DNA from: JAICWP01 sp035278025
GTDB taxonomy: Bacteria > Acidobacteriota > Terriglobia > Terriglobales > Acidobacteriaceae
Reading direction: 5' to 3'
Assembly (NCBI GenBank): GCA_035278025.1
Contig: DATEJK010000168.1
Location: 1 to 64,000 of the forward strand
DNA length: 64,000 nt
In this document: positions 24,566 through 32,541 of the stretch, one piece after another
Layout: each line of letters begins with the position of its first letter
Numbering within the stretch: position 1 is the first letter of the stretch
Made by a program: the position numbers and the translations under genes
The notes under the pieces: generated by a model
Database searches by the model: none
Seen by the model: only the letters and a program-made list of their open reading frames with translations
Told to the model about the DNA's origin: nothing

Positions 24566-24955
24566 TTAGGGGTGCGCGCCGCTGCAGCGCAGATTGCTGA
24601 TGATGCCCTCCCCGTGCCAGGCTGTCACCACGGCAAACGGCGCCTGCCACAAGCGCACATGCTTGCGATGCAGAATCCAGCCCAGCAGTTCCGGCCCTGC
24701 GTCAATTGCCAGGCCTTCGCCATAAAAGCGCGACCGGCTGGGATAGGAGCTGAAAAAGCTGTTGCTCTCCATGCAGCCACCGGGGTGCTGCACGGCGCGG
24801 GCGCTCTCGTAATCCGCCGTGGCCAGCAGAAGGTTGATGATGACGTACTTCCTGACCCCGCGCACCGCCTGCTTGAAACCAACCGCGCTGGCCGGATTGA
24901 CCGACCACAACAGAATACCTAACAGCGCCACCAGACCCGCCACCCCGCTGCGCAT
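24566..24955 (-). CDS. Hypothetical membrane-anchored protein
   Basis: A protein of 129 residues with an N-terminal hydrophobic segment (SGVAGLVALLGILLWSV) and a second weak one (YVIINLLLATADYES). Later parts include three tryptophans and a Gly/Ser-rich stretch; no domain is recognised. I placed the start at the ATG ending at 24955; a GTG 25 codons upstream is possible. It lies 64 bases upstream of the Gfo/Idh/MocA gene on the same strand and may be co-transcribed. Confidence 0.5.
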   Translation of the reverse strand: MRSGVAGLVALLGILLWSVNPASAVGFKQAVRGVRKYVIINLLLATADYESARAVQHPGGCMESNSFFSSYPSRSRFYGEGLAIDAGPELLGWILHRKHVRLWQAPFAVVTAWHGEGIISNLRCSGAHP

Positions 24956-25083
24956 GGTTCGTCGCACGTCTGCGGCTTGGAACGCAGAATATAGGAGTGA
25001 GTTGCCAACGCAGGTGGGGCTGCGCCGCACTATTGAGAGCTGCAGGAGGCGTCAAGGGATTGTGGCGTGTTCAGGATGGGCGG

Positions 25084-26766
25084 CTAAGTCAGTTCCAGTT
25101 CAATCTTCTTGGCCGCGGCGTCCAGCCGCGCAATGCGAAACTGGCGAATTTGCCCTGCGCGCGCCGGCTCCTGCTTTCCGGCTGGGGCCGCTGCTTCGCC
25201 TTTCCAGCGCGCTTGCAACATCGAGCTCAGCGATGCCAAATCTACCTTCACGGCCTGCGCCTGGGGTTGAGCGGCGCTCTGCGCCTCCACCCGGCATGTG
25301 GCTTGAATGCCCTCGCCCAGTTCGACGCGGGCCTGTCCGGTGGAAACCTCCACCATGCGCCCGGTGACCACATCACCCGTTTTGTGCTCGGCCAGGTATT
25401 CCTCGATGCTGGTAGGCACCATTTGCTTGATGCTGAGCTTGATCTGGCGCTTTTCGGGGTCCACCGCCAGCACCTGCGCCTTGACCACCTGGCCGGCCCG
25501 GAGCACGTCCTGGGGATGGCTGATGCGCTTCTCGGCGCTGATTTCACTGATGTGAATCATTCCCTCGACGCCCTCCGCAATCTGCACAAAGGCGCCGAAC
25601 TTGGTCAGGCTGGTCACCGGCCCTTCCACAACTGATCCGGCCGATAGCCGCTGTGCCGCCTCAGCCCAGGGGTCGCCCAGCGCCTGCTTCAATCCCAGAG
25701 AAATACGCCGCTCTGCCGGGCTCACACCCAAAATGACCGTTTCCACGGTTTCGCCCGGCTTGAGCACGTCGCTTGGCTTGCGAACTTTCTTCGCCCACGA
25801 CATTTCGGAAACGTGAATCAGGCCTTCAATTCCCGGTTCCAGTTCCACAAAGGCGCCAAAGTCCATGAGCCGGGTCACCGTGCCGCGCGCCCGCTCGCCC
25901 AGCCGGTACTTTTGTGCCGCGGTATCCCAGGGGTTGGGCTGCAGCTGCTTCATGCCCAGGGAAATGCGCTGCTTCTCCGCATCCACCTTGAGCACCAGGG
26001 CTTCAATTTCGTCGCCCACGGAAAGGACGTCAGCCGGGTTATTCACCCGCTGCCAGGAAATGTCCCCCACATGCAGCAGCCCATCCACGCCGCCAATGTC
26101 CACGAACGCGCCGTAACCCGTCAGGCTGCGCACCACGCCCCGCACCTGCTCGCCTTCCCTGATCTCGCCGTAGCGGCGTTCGCGGGCGGCACCCGCTTCC
26201 TCCTCGGCGATAACCCGGCGGTCCACCACCACGTCCTCATCGGCTGCGTCCAGCTTGGTAATGCGGCAGCGGATCTCCTGCCCCACCAGCTTCTCCATCT
26301 CGGAAGCCTCGCGCACTCCGCTGCGCGAAGCGGGCAGGAAGGCACGCACGCCCACGTCCACCGTCAGCCCGCCCTTAACCGTGCCGGTGACGGTGCCCAC
26401 GATGGTGGTCCTCTCGGCGAACGCTTTCTCCAACTCTTCCCAATTGGTTGGCCTGCCAATCCTGCCGCGTGTGAGTTCGTAGTAGCCCTCCTCGTTGCGC
26501 CCCTTGACCGTAACCGAAAGCTTGTCGCCAGGCTTAGGCGGCTGGCGGTCGTTCTGGAAGATACTTAGCGGCAGAATGCCTTCGGTTTTGAAGCCGATGT
26601 CCACGTAAACCAAGTCGGCGGAGACAGCAATTACCGTGCCTTCGCGGGCCTTGCCATGTTCGGGTTTGCGTTCGCGGCTCTGCTCGTAGCGGGAAAACGC
26701 TTCCTGGAAGGATTCACTTACGTCTTCAGCAACTTTGGGGAATTCGGGAGTGTCTGGGTTGGGCAT
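25084..26766 (-). CDS. Second S1 RNA-binding-domain protein (rpsA paralogue)
   Basis: A 560-residue protein with about six S1-type repeats. The first (about 40-110) and second (120-190) are divergent. The third, fourth and fifth (about 203-275, 290-362, 376-448) are canonical (TGYGAFVDIGGVDGLLHVGDISW; MDFGAFVELEPGIEGLIHVSEMSW; TKFGAFVQIAEGVEGMIHISEIS). The last (about 460-490) is weak and an Ala/Gln-rich tail follows. It differs strongly from rpsA at 1349-3151. Possible roles are RNA chaperone, an S1 variant for special mRNAs or ribosome states, or a stress factor. No terminator or operon partner is clear. Confidence 0.9.
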   Translation of the reverse strand: MPNPDTPEFPKVAEDVSESFQEAFSRYEQSRERKPEHGKAREGTVIAVSADLVYVDIGFKTEGILPLSIFQNDRQPPKPGDKLSVTVKGRNEEGYYELTRGRIGRPTNWEELEKAFAERTTIVGTVTGTVKGGLTVDVGVRAFLPASRSGVREASEMEKLVGQEIRCRITKLDAADEDVVVDRRVIAEEEAGAARERRYGEIREGEQVRGVVRSLTGYGAFVDIGGVDGLLHVGDISWQRVNNPADVLSVGDEIEALVLKVDAEKQRISLGMKQLQPNPWDTAAQKYRLGERARGTVTRLMDFGAFVELEPGIEGLIHVSEMSWAKKVRKPSDVLKPGETVETVILGVSPAERRISLGLKQALGDPWAEAAQRLSAGSVVEGPVTSLTKFGAFVQIAEGVEGMIHISEISAEKRISHPQDVLRAGQVVKAQVLAVDPEKRQIKLSIKQMVPTSIEEYLAEHKTGDVVTGRMVEVSTGQARVELGEGIQATCRVEAQSAAQPQAQAVKVDLASLSSMLQARWKGEAAAPAGKQEPARAGQIRQFRIARLDAAAKKIELELT

Positions 26767-26885
26767 GCGAAGTGGGACCTTCGGTTGTCGGGTAACTTAT
26801 CAGGATATCACCCGGCAGCGCAGGCCACAGCACAGCAAGCTTAGAAATCGAGTTTCCCGCCAATGCCAGGCACGGGCGCCTTCGC

Positions 26886-29057
26886 TCACTGCACAGGAAC
26901 TGTTGTGCTCAGCGGAATCCCGCCAATGTATCCAGTGATGGTCAACGAACTGGTCCCGCTGGGAACCGTGATGTTGAAGGAAGCGGAAGAAGCGCCGGTC
27001 GCGATGGAGACGCTCGACGGCAAGGAGGAGACGGACGGGCTGCTGCTCAAATACACGGTGGCGGGTTGGATGGCGCCTTTGGCCAGTGACACGGTGACGG
27101 TTGCCGGTCCGCCCGCCGGAGCCGGAGTGGGCATGACGGTGATGGCGCTCAAAGATTCCAGCACGCAGGCCAGATTTCTTGCCTGCGCAGGCGGTGTGGG
27201 CGGGGTCTTCCAGGGGGCATTGGCGAAATCAAAGAACTCAGTCATGTCCGGCTGGGCGGCGTCCCGCGCGGTCAGGCTCGGAAGCCCGAACCGCGTTTCA
27301 ATGAACTTCAGTATGGCGGTGTAGTCCGCCGTGGTGTGCGAGACGTAGTTCTTCCTGGTGAAAGGCGAAATCACAATCAACGGCACGCGGTAGCCGGTGA
27401 AAAAGAACCCGCAAACCGGGTTGCTGGTGTTGCCATAGCAGATGTCCGTGCCTTTGCTGTTGCTCTGCAGATCCGTCGGATACTCGATGGCGTCCGGGGG
27501 GGTGGCCGAGTGCGGCGGCACGTGGTCGTAGAACCCGCCGAACTCGTCAAAACTCAGAATGAAAACCGAATCCTTCCAGGAGGGGCTGGTCATCAGGGTA
27601 TTAATGATGCTGGCCACATAGGCGGCGCCGGACTGCACATTGGGCGGATTGGTCACGTCATCGTCGGAGGAGTGCTCGTCCAGCGCGGTTTCGCTGGCGG
27701 GTTCCACAAACGCGACCTGCGGCAGGGTGCCGTTTTGCATGTCGCTCAGCAGCTGCGAAATGGGAGCAAACTGGCCGGGCATGTGGTTGATGACATATTG
27801 CCCATAGGCAAACTGGTTGAGATAACTCTGTGCGTAAAGGCAGGAGGGGGCTGAACAGCCGTTCTTGTCCGGATGCGCATAAATTTTCCAGCTTATACCG
27901 TGGTTCTGCAACACCTGGAAAATCGTCTGGGCGGTCAACTGCGGGCTGCCCGGAGCCAGTGGATAGACGTGGCCCTCCGAAGTGGCGGCGTAGAGGTACA
28001 TGCGGTTAGGCTGGGTGCGGCTCATCACCGGCGAAAACCAGGAATCTGAAGTGGCAAAGCTGGATGCCATGAAATAGTAGTAGTTCAGTTGATCGCCGGT
28101 GTAGTAGCCCATAGCGCGGTGCCCCAGCACATCGTAGAACCCGAAGCCGGCCGCGTCCTTTCCCGCCGTGTGCACAAAGCCGTCCATGGGGGCATGGTTC
28201 GGGCTAGTGGAATCGTTGCGGTTGCGGTCAACATGGCTTTCGTTCCATGAGGGGCTGGGGTTCTCCGTGCAAGCGGTTGCGATTTTGTAGGCGTTGAGGG
28301 TTGCGCCGGTGTCGTCCACATTGGAAGCGTTGGACGGTTCGCCGTCGAATGTAGTTCCGTTGCTCGTCTGCGGGAAACCGTTTGCTTTCCAGTAATCCGG
28401 CAGATGTCCAAAGTACTCGTCAAACGAGCGGTTTTCCTGCAGCATCACGATGATGTGGTTGATGGCGCTGAGGTCCTGCTTCTGCGCTGTTGTCGCAAAA
28501 GTGGCGGTCACCTCAGCATTCTGGCCGCTCGAGGGAGTCAGTTGGCAGGTGGTACCCGTGCACGCCCCGCTGAAGCCGGAGAAGGTGGAGCCGGCAGCGG
28601 GACTTGCGGTGAGCGTTACGCTGCTTCCGCTGTTGAAGCTTGCGCTGCAGGTGGTGGGACAATTGATGCCGGCCGGAGTACTCGTGACCGTGCCATTGCC
28701 GGAAACAGATACCGTCACCTGCGCGGCGGAAGCATTGAAGGTTGCCGAGACGGACTGATTGCCGGAAAGCACAAGCGTGCAGGTCTGCCCGCTGCACGCC
28801 CCGCCGAAGCCCGCGAACTGAAAGCCGGAAGCAGCGGTGGCGGCTAGAGTAAGAGGCGTCCCCAGGCTGAAGTTCGCCGTACATGCGCCGGGGCAATCGA
28901 TCCCGGCCGGAGTACTGGTAACAGTGCCGCTTCCCGCGATCGCAACTGTCACTCGCGCTTGTTTCGAGGTGGGTGGCTGAGTTCCGGTTCCCCCGGCACA
29001 GCCCGCTAGCCCAAGTAAGGAAGTGAGCAGCAACAGACCAACAACTCTTGGAAACAC
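26886..29057 (-). CDS. Phosphoesterase (phospholipase C / AcpA family) lipoprotein
   Basis: A 723-residue exported lipoprotein (lipobox LLGLAGC, Cys20). Two repeats of about 75 residues follow (VTVAIAGSGTVTSTPAGIDC...; VTVSVSGNGTVTSTPAGINC...), each with paired cysteines, of the divergent InlB-B-repeat type seen in surface proteins. From about 198 comes the phosphoesterase domain: HIIVMLQENRSFDEYFG at the start, metal-binding DEHSSDDDV in the middle and FDEFGGFYDHVPPH near 507. The C-terminal 90 residues form a beta-rich Ig-like domain. Relatives cleave phospholipids or phosphate monoesters outside the cell. It begins with GTG preceded by GGGAG. Confidence 0.88.
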   Translation of the reverse strand: MFPRVVGLLLLTSLLGLAGCAGGTGTQPPTSKQARVTVAIAGSGTVTSTPAGIDCPGACTANFSLGTPLTLAATAASGFQFAGFGGACSGQTCTLVLSGNQSVSATFNASAAQVTVSVSGNGTVTSTPAGINCPTTCSASFNSGSSVTLTASPAAGSTFSGFSGACTGTTCQLTPSSGQNAEVTATFATTAQKQDLSAINHIIVMLQENRSFDEYFGHLPDYWKANGFPQTSNGTTFDGEPSNASNVDDTGATLNAYKIATACTENPSPSWNESHVDRNRNDSTSPNHAPMDGFVHTAGKDAAGFGFYDVLGHRAMGYYTGDQLNYYYFMASSFATSDSWFSPVMSRTQPNRMYLYAATSEGHVYPLAPGSPQLTAQTIFQVLQNHGISWKIYAHPDKNGCSAPSCLYAQSYLNQFAYGQYVINHMPGQFAPISQLLSDMQNGTLPQVAFVEPASETALDEHSSDDDVTNPPNVQSGAAYVASIINTLMTSPSWKDSVFILSFDEFGGFYDHVPPHSATPPDAIEYPTDLQSNSKGTDICYGNTSNPVCGFFFTGYRVPLIVISPFTRKNYVSHTTADYTAILKFIETRFGLPSLTARDAAQPDMTEFFDFANAPWKTPPTPPAQARNLACVLESLSAITVMPTPAPAGGPATVTVSLAKGAIQPATVYLSSSPSVSSLPSSVSIATGASSASFNITVPSGTSSLTITGYIGGIPLSTTVPVQ

Positions 29058-29225
29058 CTGAACACTCCCGCTTCTCGTCCAAACTGTTGGTTGCAGGCCA
29101 GAACAGCTGGGGTTGCTTCCTTTCGCTCTGGAAACGGGAGAAGCGCCTGACCAGCAAAAAACTGCAACACCTTGCTGTCGGTTGCAGGGCTTGCCCTTCG
29201 GACCCAGGGTCTAGCGCCCCCGCGT

Positions 29226-29996
29226 TTACCGGAGCGGGACCGAAGTCTCCAGGTTCTCACAGTGGCGGATAAACCCCTCCCCCAGCTCACACCCGCTTTC
29301 CATGCCCCGAAAGCGGTTCATCTGGTCGTGCAGCCGGTACCAATCTGCCGGTTGCTGGCTGACGTGTGCGAAGCAGGCCGCCCGCTTGCGGGGCTCGGTT
29401 TTGCTGATATCAACGTAGTTGGTGGGATGGAAGAGTTGCGTCTGCGTGCCCTGTTCCACTTCAAAGTAATAGAGGTCAAATGCCCGGTGCGCCGCGACCC
29501 ACGCGTCATAGACCAGCAAAGACGCGGCGCGGTGGTCGCGATGCGTGTCAATGGGCCAGTGGGTGAATACGATGTCGGGCTGCAGAGATTGCAGAATCCT
29601 GCTGAAGTCCTGGTAGCGCGAGCGGTTCAGTTCGGTGTCGCCGTCAATTTGCCCAGCGAACACCGGCTTTGCCTTCAGAATGGCGCAAGCCTTCTCGCTC
29701 TCCGCGGTGCGGATGGCGGCGGCTTCCTGCGCCGGCTTGCCGTGGATGCCGGCTTCGCCCCGGGTCAAGTACAGAATGGAGACCTCATGACCCAAATCGG
29801 TGTAGTTGGCGATGGTGCCGCCGCAGCCGGATTCAGGATCGTCCGGGTGCGCGCCCGCTACCACCACTCTGAGCCGCCGCGCTCCCTTGCCGGCGTCTCC
29901 GCCATCTGCCTGCCCGCTCAGCAGGGGCAGACCTGCAGCCGCCGCCACTAGCTGCGACGACCGGCCCAACATCTCTCTCCGCGAAATCTGTTTCAC
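29226..29996 (-). CDS. Exported PIG-L family deacetylase
   Basis: A 256-residue zinc-dependent N-acetylglucosaminyl deacetylase-type protein. The N-terminus has a twin-arginine-like signal (SRREMLGRSSQLVAAAAGLPLL), though the RR is followed by E rather than the classical pattern. VVVAGAHPDDPESGCGG (zinc AHPDD motif) begins near residue 45, and THWPIDTHRDHRAAS near 148 supplies the second metal histidine. Relatives remove acetyl from GlcNAc-linked compounds. The gene lies just left of the stress-type gene that borders the island. Confidence 0.9.
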   Translation of the reverse strand: MKQISRREMLGRSSQLVAAAAGLPLLSGQADGGDAGKGARRLRVVVAGAHPDDPESGCGGTIANYTDLGHEVSILYLTRGEAGIHGKPAQEAAAIRTAESEKACAILKAKPVFAGQIDGDTELNRSRYQDFSRILQSLQPDIVFTHWPIDTHRDHRAASLLVYDAWVAAHRAFDLYYFEVEQGTQTQLFHPTNYVDISKTEPRKRAACFAHVSQQPADWYRLHDQMNRFRGMESGCELGEGFIRHCENLETSVPLR

Positions 29997-30153
29997 GAGT
30001 TGCTCCTGCCGCCATTTGTCGCAATCAAGGCGGCCAGGCAGTATAGCCCACGAGAAAAGACGCGGGGCAATTTAGTGCCTGGATTAGACCCTGAGGGTTC
30101 TTACAACCGTTGGCAGCTATTCGGCTTCTCTCTTATGTGGAGGAATCAATCGA

Positions 30154-30954
30154 ATGCTCAGTGTCGTTGGCATTTTTTGGTCCCTTCCCCATGCCAGCCA
30201 AGCCGTCGCACGGCTCCGCGCAATGGGGATTGACGATAGCAAAATTAATCTGCTCACCCCAGGTCCGGCCGATTTGGAAAAGAAGGAGTTGGGGAAAGTG
30301 CCCCTTAGCGAGGGCGAGCAACCCGGGATGGCGGATGCATTGGGCGCGGTAGTTGGCGGGGCCCTGGGGCTGGGCGGGGGGATGTCACTGGGCACGGCTA
30401 TTGCGAGCATTTTTGTCCCCGGTGTCGGTCCGGTGATGGCCATCGGCTTCGCCGCCGCTGGCATTCTTGGAGCGGGGGGCGCGATCGGTGGCGCAGCCCT
30501 GGGCAAGGCGCTGGAGACGGAATCCACCCATGGGCTTCCACATGATGAACTGTTCTTTTACGAGGACGCTCTAAGAAGCGGTCATACGGTCCTGATTGCC
30601 TTTGCGGAAGACGAGCGCGAGGCAGCTCAGGTCCGCAATGCCCTGAAGGATGCCGGAGCGGAAACTCTCGATGCCGCGCGCGAGAAATGGTGGATTGGGC
30701 TGCGGGATGCAGAAAAGATCCACTACGAAGAACCGGGGCAGCACTCTGAAGGCCGGGAATCCCTTTACCGCTCCGGGTTTGAAGCCGCACTCCGTCCCCA
30801 CACCCGGGGTAAGCCTTACGCCGACGCAAAAGATGAATTACGGAACATTTATCCGGATCGGTACGACAATGCGGTGTTCATTCGTGGCTATGAACGGGGT
30901 TGCGAGTTTGCGAGACAGCCCACATCGAATACTGGGCCCCGCCGCGTAGCCTAG
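30154..30954 (+). CDS. Stress-type Gly-rich membrane-associated protein
   Basis: A 266-residue protein. Residues 1-35 (VVGIFWSLPHASQAVARLRA) resemble general-stress-protein-17M-like ferredoxin folds. Residues 60-125 are a glycine-rich double hydrophobic segment (ADALGAVVGGALGLGGGMSLG; GILGAGGAIGGAALG). A second alpha/beta half follows at about 130-190 (LFFYEDALRSGHTVLIAFAED). The C-terminal 55 residues (YRSGFEAALRPHTRGKPY...) are a separate charged module. The last 200 bases of the gene are duplicated at 38101-38309, on the far side of the island. Role unknown, possibly osmotic or envelope stress. Confidence 0.72.
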   Translation: MLSVVGIFWSLPHASQAVARLRAMGIDDSKINLLTPGPADLEKKELGKVPLSEGEQPGMADALGAVVGGALGLGGGMSLGTAIASIFVPGVGPVMAIGFAAAGILGAGGAIGGAALGKALETESTHGLPHDELFFYEDALRSGHTVLIAFAEDEREAAQVRNALKDAGAETLDAAREKWWIGLRDAEKIHYEEPGQHSEGRESLYRSGFEAALRPHTRGKPYADAKDELRNIYPDRYDNAVFIRGYERGCEFARQPTSNTGPRRVA

Positions 30955-30964
30955 TCCGTGCCCT
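30756..30964 (+). repeat. Left copy of the 209-bp direct repeat flanking the island
   Basis: The 3' end of the stress-type gene, including its stop and ten bases beyond, reappears at 38101-38309 in the same orientation with 13 differences over 209 aligned bases and no gaps. The match ends at the same base on both sides (after GTCCGTGCCCT). The differences are about half amino-acid changing, so the copies are not freshly duplicated. Confidence 0.95.
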
Positions 30965-31070
30965 AACTTAGGGATGGAGCAAAATGGCCAGGGAGCAGCG
31001 CGGACCGGGGCATAGTGAACGTGAAGCGGATTTATCGCCAACCACGAACGGGGTTGACCCTGGAGGAGAG

Positions 31071-31274
31071 CTACTCTCTTCGTTCGTAACGTACCGGAAC
31101 GAGGTCTTGCGGGATTTTGAAAGCAATGAATCCTTCGTAGAAGCGTTGTGCTCCCGGACGAAGTCGCAATCCTCCCCGGTCATCCACCGTCAAGTGAATG
31201 TCCACCACAGAGCAGGTGCCGATCGAATACCCAGCGAACGTCACCTGATTCCCATCAGGGGAAACCCGAAGACC
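31071..31274 (-). pseudogene. Remnant of a C-terminal coding region
   Basis: In the 338-base gap between the stress-type gene and the RidA gene, the minus strand holds 67 open codons ending in TAG, with an in-frame TAA directly upstream and no start. The reading GLRVSPDGNQVTFAGYS, then VVDIHLTVDD and EGFIAFKIPQDLVPVRYE, looks like genuine protein; the SPDG element resembles beta-propeller (PD40/TolB-type) repeats. I read it as the tail of a lost gene at the island edge. Identity is uncertain. Confidence 0.3.
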
Positions 31275-31292
31275 TTAGTTTCGGAGTTCTTT

Positions 31293-32516
31293 TCAGTGGT
31301 GTCGCGGCGTTCGGATAGCAATCAGGGAGACCTGCTCCAGGCCAGGGAAGTGGTCATTTTCGTCAGCTTGACGCAGAGTAGGAGCAATTTGCTGGATGGT
31401 AGTTCGCGAGGGCAGCACTGGGCCGAAATACTGTCCGTAAACATCATCGAACACACTGATATCTTTCAAGTTGTCAAGATACACATTGGTGGCGACGACC
31501 TGATCGAAGCTCATGCCCGCCTCTTCGAGGTTATCGAGCAGATTGCGCATTGTCTGTCGGAGTTGATGCTGCGTAGTGGTCGCGTAGACGCCCCCATGTG
31601 GGCCGGGAATAAAGCCATCTTTGGCGGAGCAATAAAGGGTATCGCCGGCAAACACACACGGGCTGGCAGTTGGGCTCGGAGGCATGTTCTTGGGACGCAC
31701 AGCTTGCCGCTGCTGCAGGTCGCGAACAGCTACGCCTGTGTACTCAATGTGAGAGCCCCCGGGCAGGCTCGTCACCTCGATCGTGGCCCGTGCGGGCGTG
31801 TTGCCGAATTCAAATCGCCGAGCATAGTGCTCATTCATCACACGATTCGGGATGTCCTTTGTCAAATATGGATTCACGAACACCATGTGACTGAACTCGA
31901 GGCCAGCCGCTTTCAGTACAGACTGCATGCGATCGAGCGCGAGATCCACTTGCGCTCCGGGATCCTGTGGAACCTCGCCCTTTAGCGGGTCGCTGCCGAG
32001 CATACCGGAAACAAAGAGCCGGTCGTGGGTAAGAACGCCCGGCGCAGCCGCCGCATCTGACTTGTAGTTCGGCGGATGAATCGCCCGCTTGCCCGCCAGA
32101 TTGCGAACCGCCACGGCACTGACCTGAACAGGTCCATCGGGGAGATTCGCGACTCCCAACACCGCTCGAGCGGGCAAAGCCTTCGAGAAATACTCGCCGA
32201 AGATGCGGTTCATCTCCTGATACTTGCCCACATCTTCTAAATAGACCTGGGTATAAACCACATTCTCCAGATTCAGACCGGCGGCCTGAACCACCGCGCG
32301 AACATTGTCGAGTGCTTGCCGGCACTGCTGCGAAAACTCTGTGGGTAAAGTTCCATCCGGCCGACGAGGCCCTTGCCCAGAGATGTAAACGTAGTCTCCC
32401 GCGTCAACACCGGGTGAGAAATCCCGATTCGCATGCATCCGGGCCGGGACCACAGGACGTATCTGCGCCTGCGCTCCGATACCCGTAAGCAGCAACGCGA
32501 GCCAAACGAATTTCAT
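31293..32516 (-). CDS. Exported triple-domain RidA (YjgF/UK114) protein
   Basis: A 407-residue protein with a signal peptide (MKFVWLALLLTGIGAQA) and three consecutive RidA folds at about residues 20-125, 145-250 and 268-400. Single RidA proteins are cytosolic trimers that hydrolyse reactive enamines and imines released by PLP enzymes. The family's active-site arginine position is present in each repeat (PARAVLGVANLP; PARATIEVTSLP; PSRTTIQQI). Three linked domains could form a trimer from one chain. The ATG at 32516 lies 25 bases after the SelA-like gene, so they are probably co-transcribed; both are exported, so RidA would act on the product of that enzyme. Confidence 0.85.
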   Translation of the reverse strand: MKFVWLALLLTGIGAQAQIRPVVPARMHANRDFSPGVDAGDYVYISGQGPRRPDGTLPTEFSQQCRQALDNVRAVVQAAGLNLENVVYTQVYLEDVGKYQEMNRIFGEYFSKALPARAVLGVANLPDGPVQVSAVAVRNLAGKRAIHPPNYKSDAAAAPGVLTHDRLFVSGMLGSDPLKGEVPQDPGAQVDLALDRMQSVLKAAGLEFSHMVFVNPYLTKDIPNRVMNEHYARRFEFGNTPARATIEVTSLPGGSHIEYTGVAVRDLQQRQAVRPKNMPPSPTASPCVFAGDTLYCSAKDGFIPGPHGGVYATTTQHQLRQTMRNLLDNLEEAGMSFDQVVATNVYLDNLKDISVFDDVYGQYFGPVLPSRTTIQQIAPTLRQADENDHFPGLEQVSLIAIRTPRHH

Positions 32517-32541
32517 TCGAAAGCTTCGCACTAATGGCAAC

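Noticed and set aside
30984..31985. Open frame of 333 codons running from the island edge into the RidA gene on the opposite strand
   Set aside because: Most of it is antisense to the RidA repeats; the first part is antisense to a better protein-like remnant at 31071-31274; no recognisable domain.
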